Source of the DNA: SZUA-217 sp034658975 | GTDB lineage: Bacteria; Actinomycetota; Acidimicrobiia; Spongiisociales; ZC4RG35 | Assembly (NCBI GenBank): GCA_034658975.1 | Contig: JAYEGJ010000032.1 | Coordinates: 1-14,539 of the forward strand | Length of the DNA: 14,539 nucleotides | Reading direction: 5' to 3' | Part shown: positions 14,255-14,539 of the stretch, in pieces | Position numbering within the stretch: the first letter of the stretch is position 1 | Layout: each line of letters opens with the position of its first letter | Translations under genes and position numbers: made by a program | Notes under the pieces: model-generated | Told to the model about the DNA's origin: nothing | The model's database searches: none | Seen by the model: the letters and a program-made list of their open reading frames with translations, nothing else

Positions 14255-14419
14255 GTGGACATCGTTCTGATAGCTTCGCCCCGACCCACCGGATGGGACA
14301 TCGCATCTCAGCCCACGGACGAGGCTCAGGCGGACAAGGCGATCGACGTGTACTGGGACATGCTCGAGATCAAGCACGCCCCTCAGGCCTGCAAGACCAG
14401 ACCGTTCTGTGCGGGTTAG
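14255..14419 (+). CDS. Possible small protein, 54 residues
   Basis: An open frame from GTG 14255 ends with TAG at 14417-14419, inside the left arm of the hairpin at 14411-14445. The peptide begins with a hydrophobic strand (VDIVLIASP), is acidic in the middle (DEAQADKAIDVYWDMLEI) and ends with two cysteines (QACKTRPFCAG). No ribosome binding site is evident and no family is recognised. The frame is also open far upstream through the RemA-like gene in another phase, which weakens the case. It may be the tail of a decayed gene or not coding at all. Confidence 0.2.
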   Translation: MDIVLIASPRPTGWDIASQPTDEAQADKAIDVYWDMLEIKHAPQACKTRPFCAG

Positions 14420-14445
14420 TTACGCGTCACGCGTAGTAAACCCGC
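14411..14445. terminator. Long imperfect hairpin, possible bidirectional terminator
   Basis: Two 17-base arms (14411-14427 and 14429-14445) flank a single central base. The outer 7 bases (GCGGGTT/AACCCGC) and inner 7 bases (TACGCGT/ACGCGTA) pair exactly, with three mismatches between. The structure follows the RemA-like gene and contains the stop codons of both the possible small frame (+) and the hpt fragment (-). There is no T-run after it in either direction, so terminator function is plausible but not proven. It could instead mark a recombination junction. Confidence 0.5.
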
Positions 14446-14539
14446 ATTTGAGGATCCCAACCATCAGCAGGTCCCGACCCGCGTAGTCCTCCGTGATGGC
14501 TCGCCCCAACTCGGCGAGTTTGGTGTCGATCTGCTCTGC
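14420..14539 (-). pseudogene. hpt: Truncated hypoxanthine phosphoribosyltransferase fragment (runs off the right edge)
   Basis: Reading the minus strand from 14539, 39 codons encode a peptide containing IDTKLAELGRAITEDYAG and RDLLMVGILK, followed by TAA at 14422-14420. This is the N-terminal signature of bacterial HPRT (ELG..I..DY.gr.LLLVGVLKGA). A normal HPRT is about 180 residues and continues after this motif through a phosphate-binding loop and the PRPP site. Here the frame departs right after LK (CGFTTRDA, then stop), so all catalytic parts are lost. No single-base shift restores the family sequence in the adjoining bases. I read it as a broken copy, with the break at about 14446, where the hairpin begins. 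An intact purine salvage gene may exist elsewhere in the genome. Confidence 0.7.

Noticed and set aside
14411..14445. Integron attC-like site
   Set aside because: The arms contain GTTAG and AACCC but not the paired core-site pattern of attC, and there is no integrase or gene cassette structure.

Overview
The window is GC-rich and densely packed, with many ATGA/GTGA stop-start overlaps and strong AGGAG-type ribosome binding sites. It looks like an actinobacterium-like, probably uncultured or environmental chromosome, but that is inference from base composition and gene types; there is no rRNA or other phylogenetic marker. No tRNA, transposase, CRISPR array or transporter was seen.

Left flank (1-912): the N-terminal end of an unrecognised minus-strand gene, a strong hairpin, and a stranded C-terminal piece of a TPR-containing large ATPase regulator. 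A 166-base spacer with overlapping inverted repeats then precedes the main operon.

Main operon (913-11718, + strand, ten genes with gaps of at most about 11 bases): (1) a ring-opening amidohydrolase of the cyanuric acid hydrolase/barbiturase family; (2-4) DUF2877, FdrA and DUF1116 proteins, homologues of the three parts of the E. coli AllH/AllF/AllG oxamate carbamoyltransferase; (5-7) a complete three-subunit molybdenum hydroxylase of the xanthine dehydrogenase family, in FAD, [2Fe-2S], Mo order; (8) an unrecognised, possibly GNAT-fold protein; (9-10) a thiolase-superfamily protein that lacks the nucleophilic cysteine, with a DUF35 Zn-ribbon/OB-fold partner. The simplest reading is a catabolic pathway for an N-heterocycle. 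The Mo enzyme hydroxylates the ring, the amidohydrolase opens it to a ureido (N-carbamoyl amide) acid, and the FdrA complex splits the ureido group phosphorolytically to carbamoyl phosphate. The remaining acyl unit may be handled by the thiolase-like/DUF35 pair. An oxidative pyrimidine route (uracil to barbiturate to ureidomalonate) fits the reaction types, but active-site substitutions in the amidohydrolase suggest a different or relaxed substrate. This combination is not a pathway I know to be described.

Right flank (11719-14539): convergent to the operon are two overlapping radical SAM genes, a PflX/COG1313-type protein and an AmrS-type (AmmeMemoRadiSam) enzyme. Divergent from them is a small RemA/DUF370-like protein. 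The window ends in a truncated hypoxanthine phosphoribosyltransferase fragment on the minus strand, whose homology stops at the edge of a long imperfect hairpin. That suggests a rearrangement boundary.
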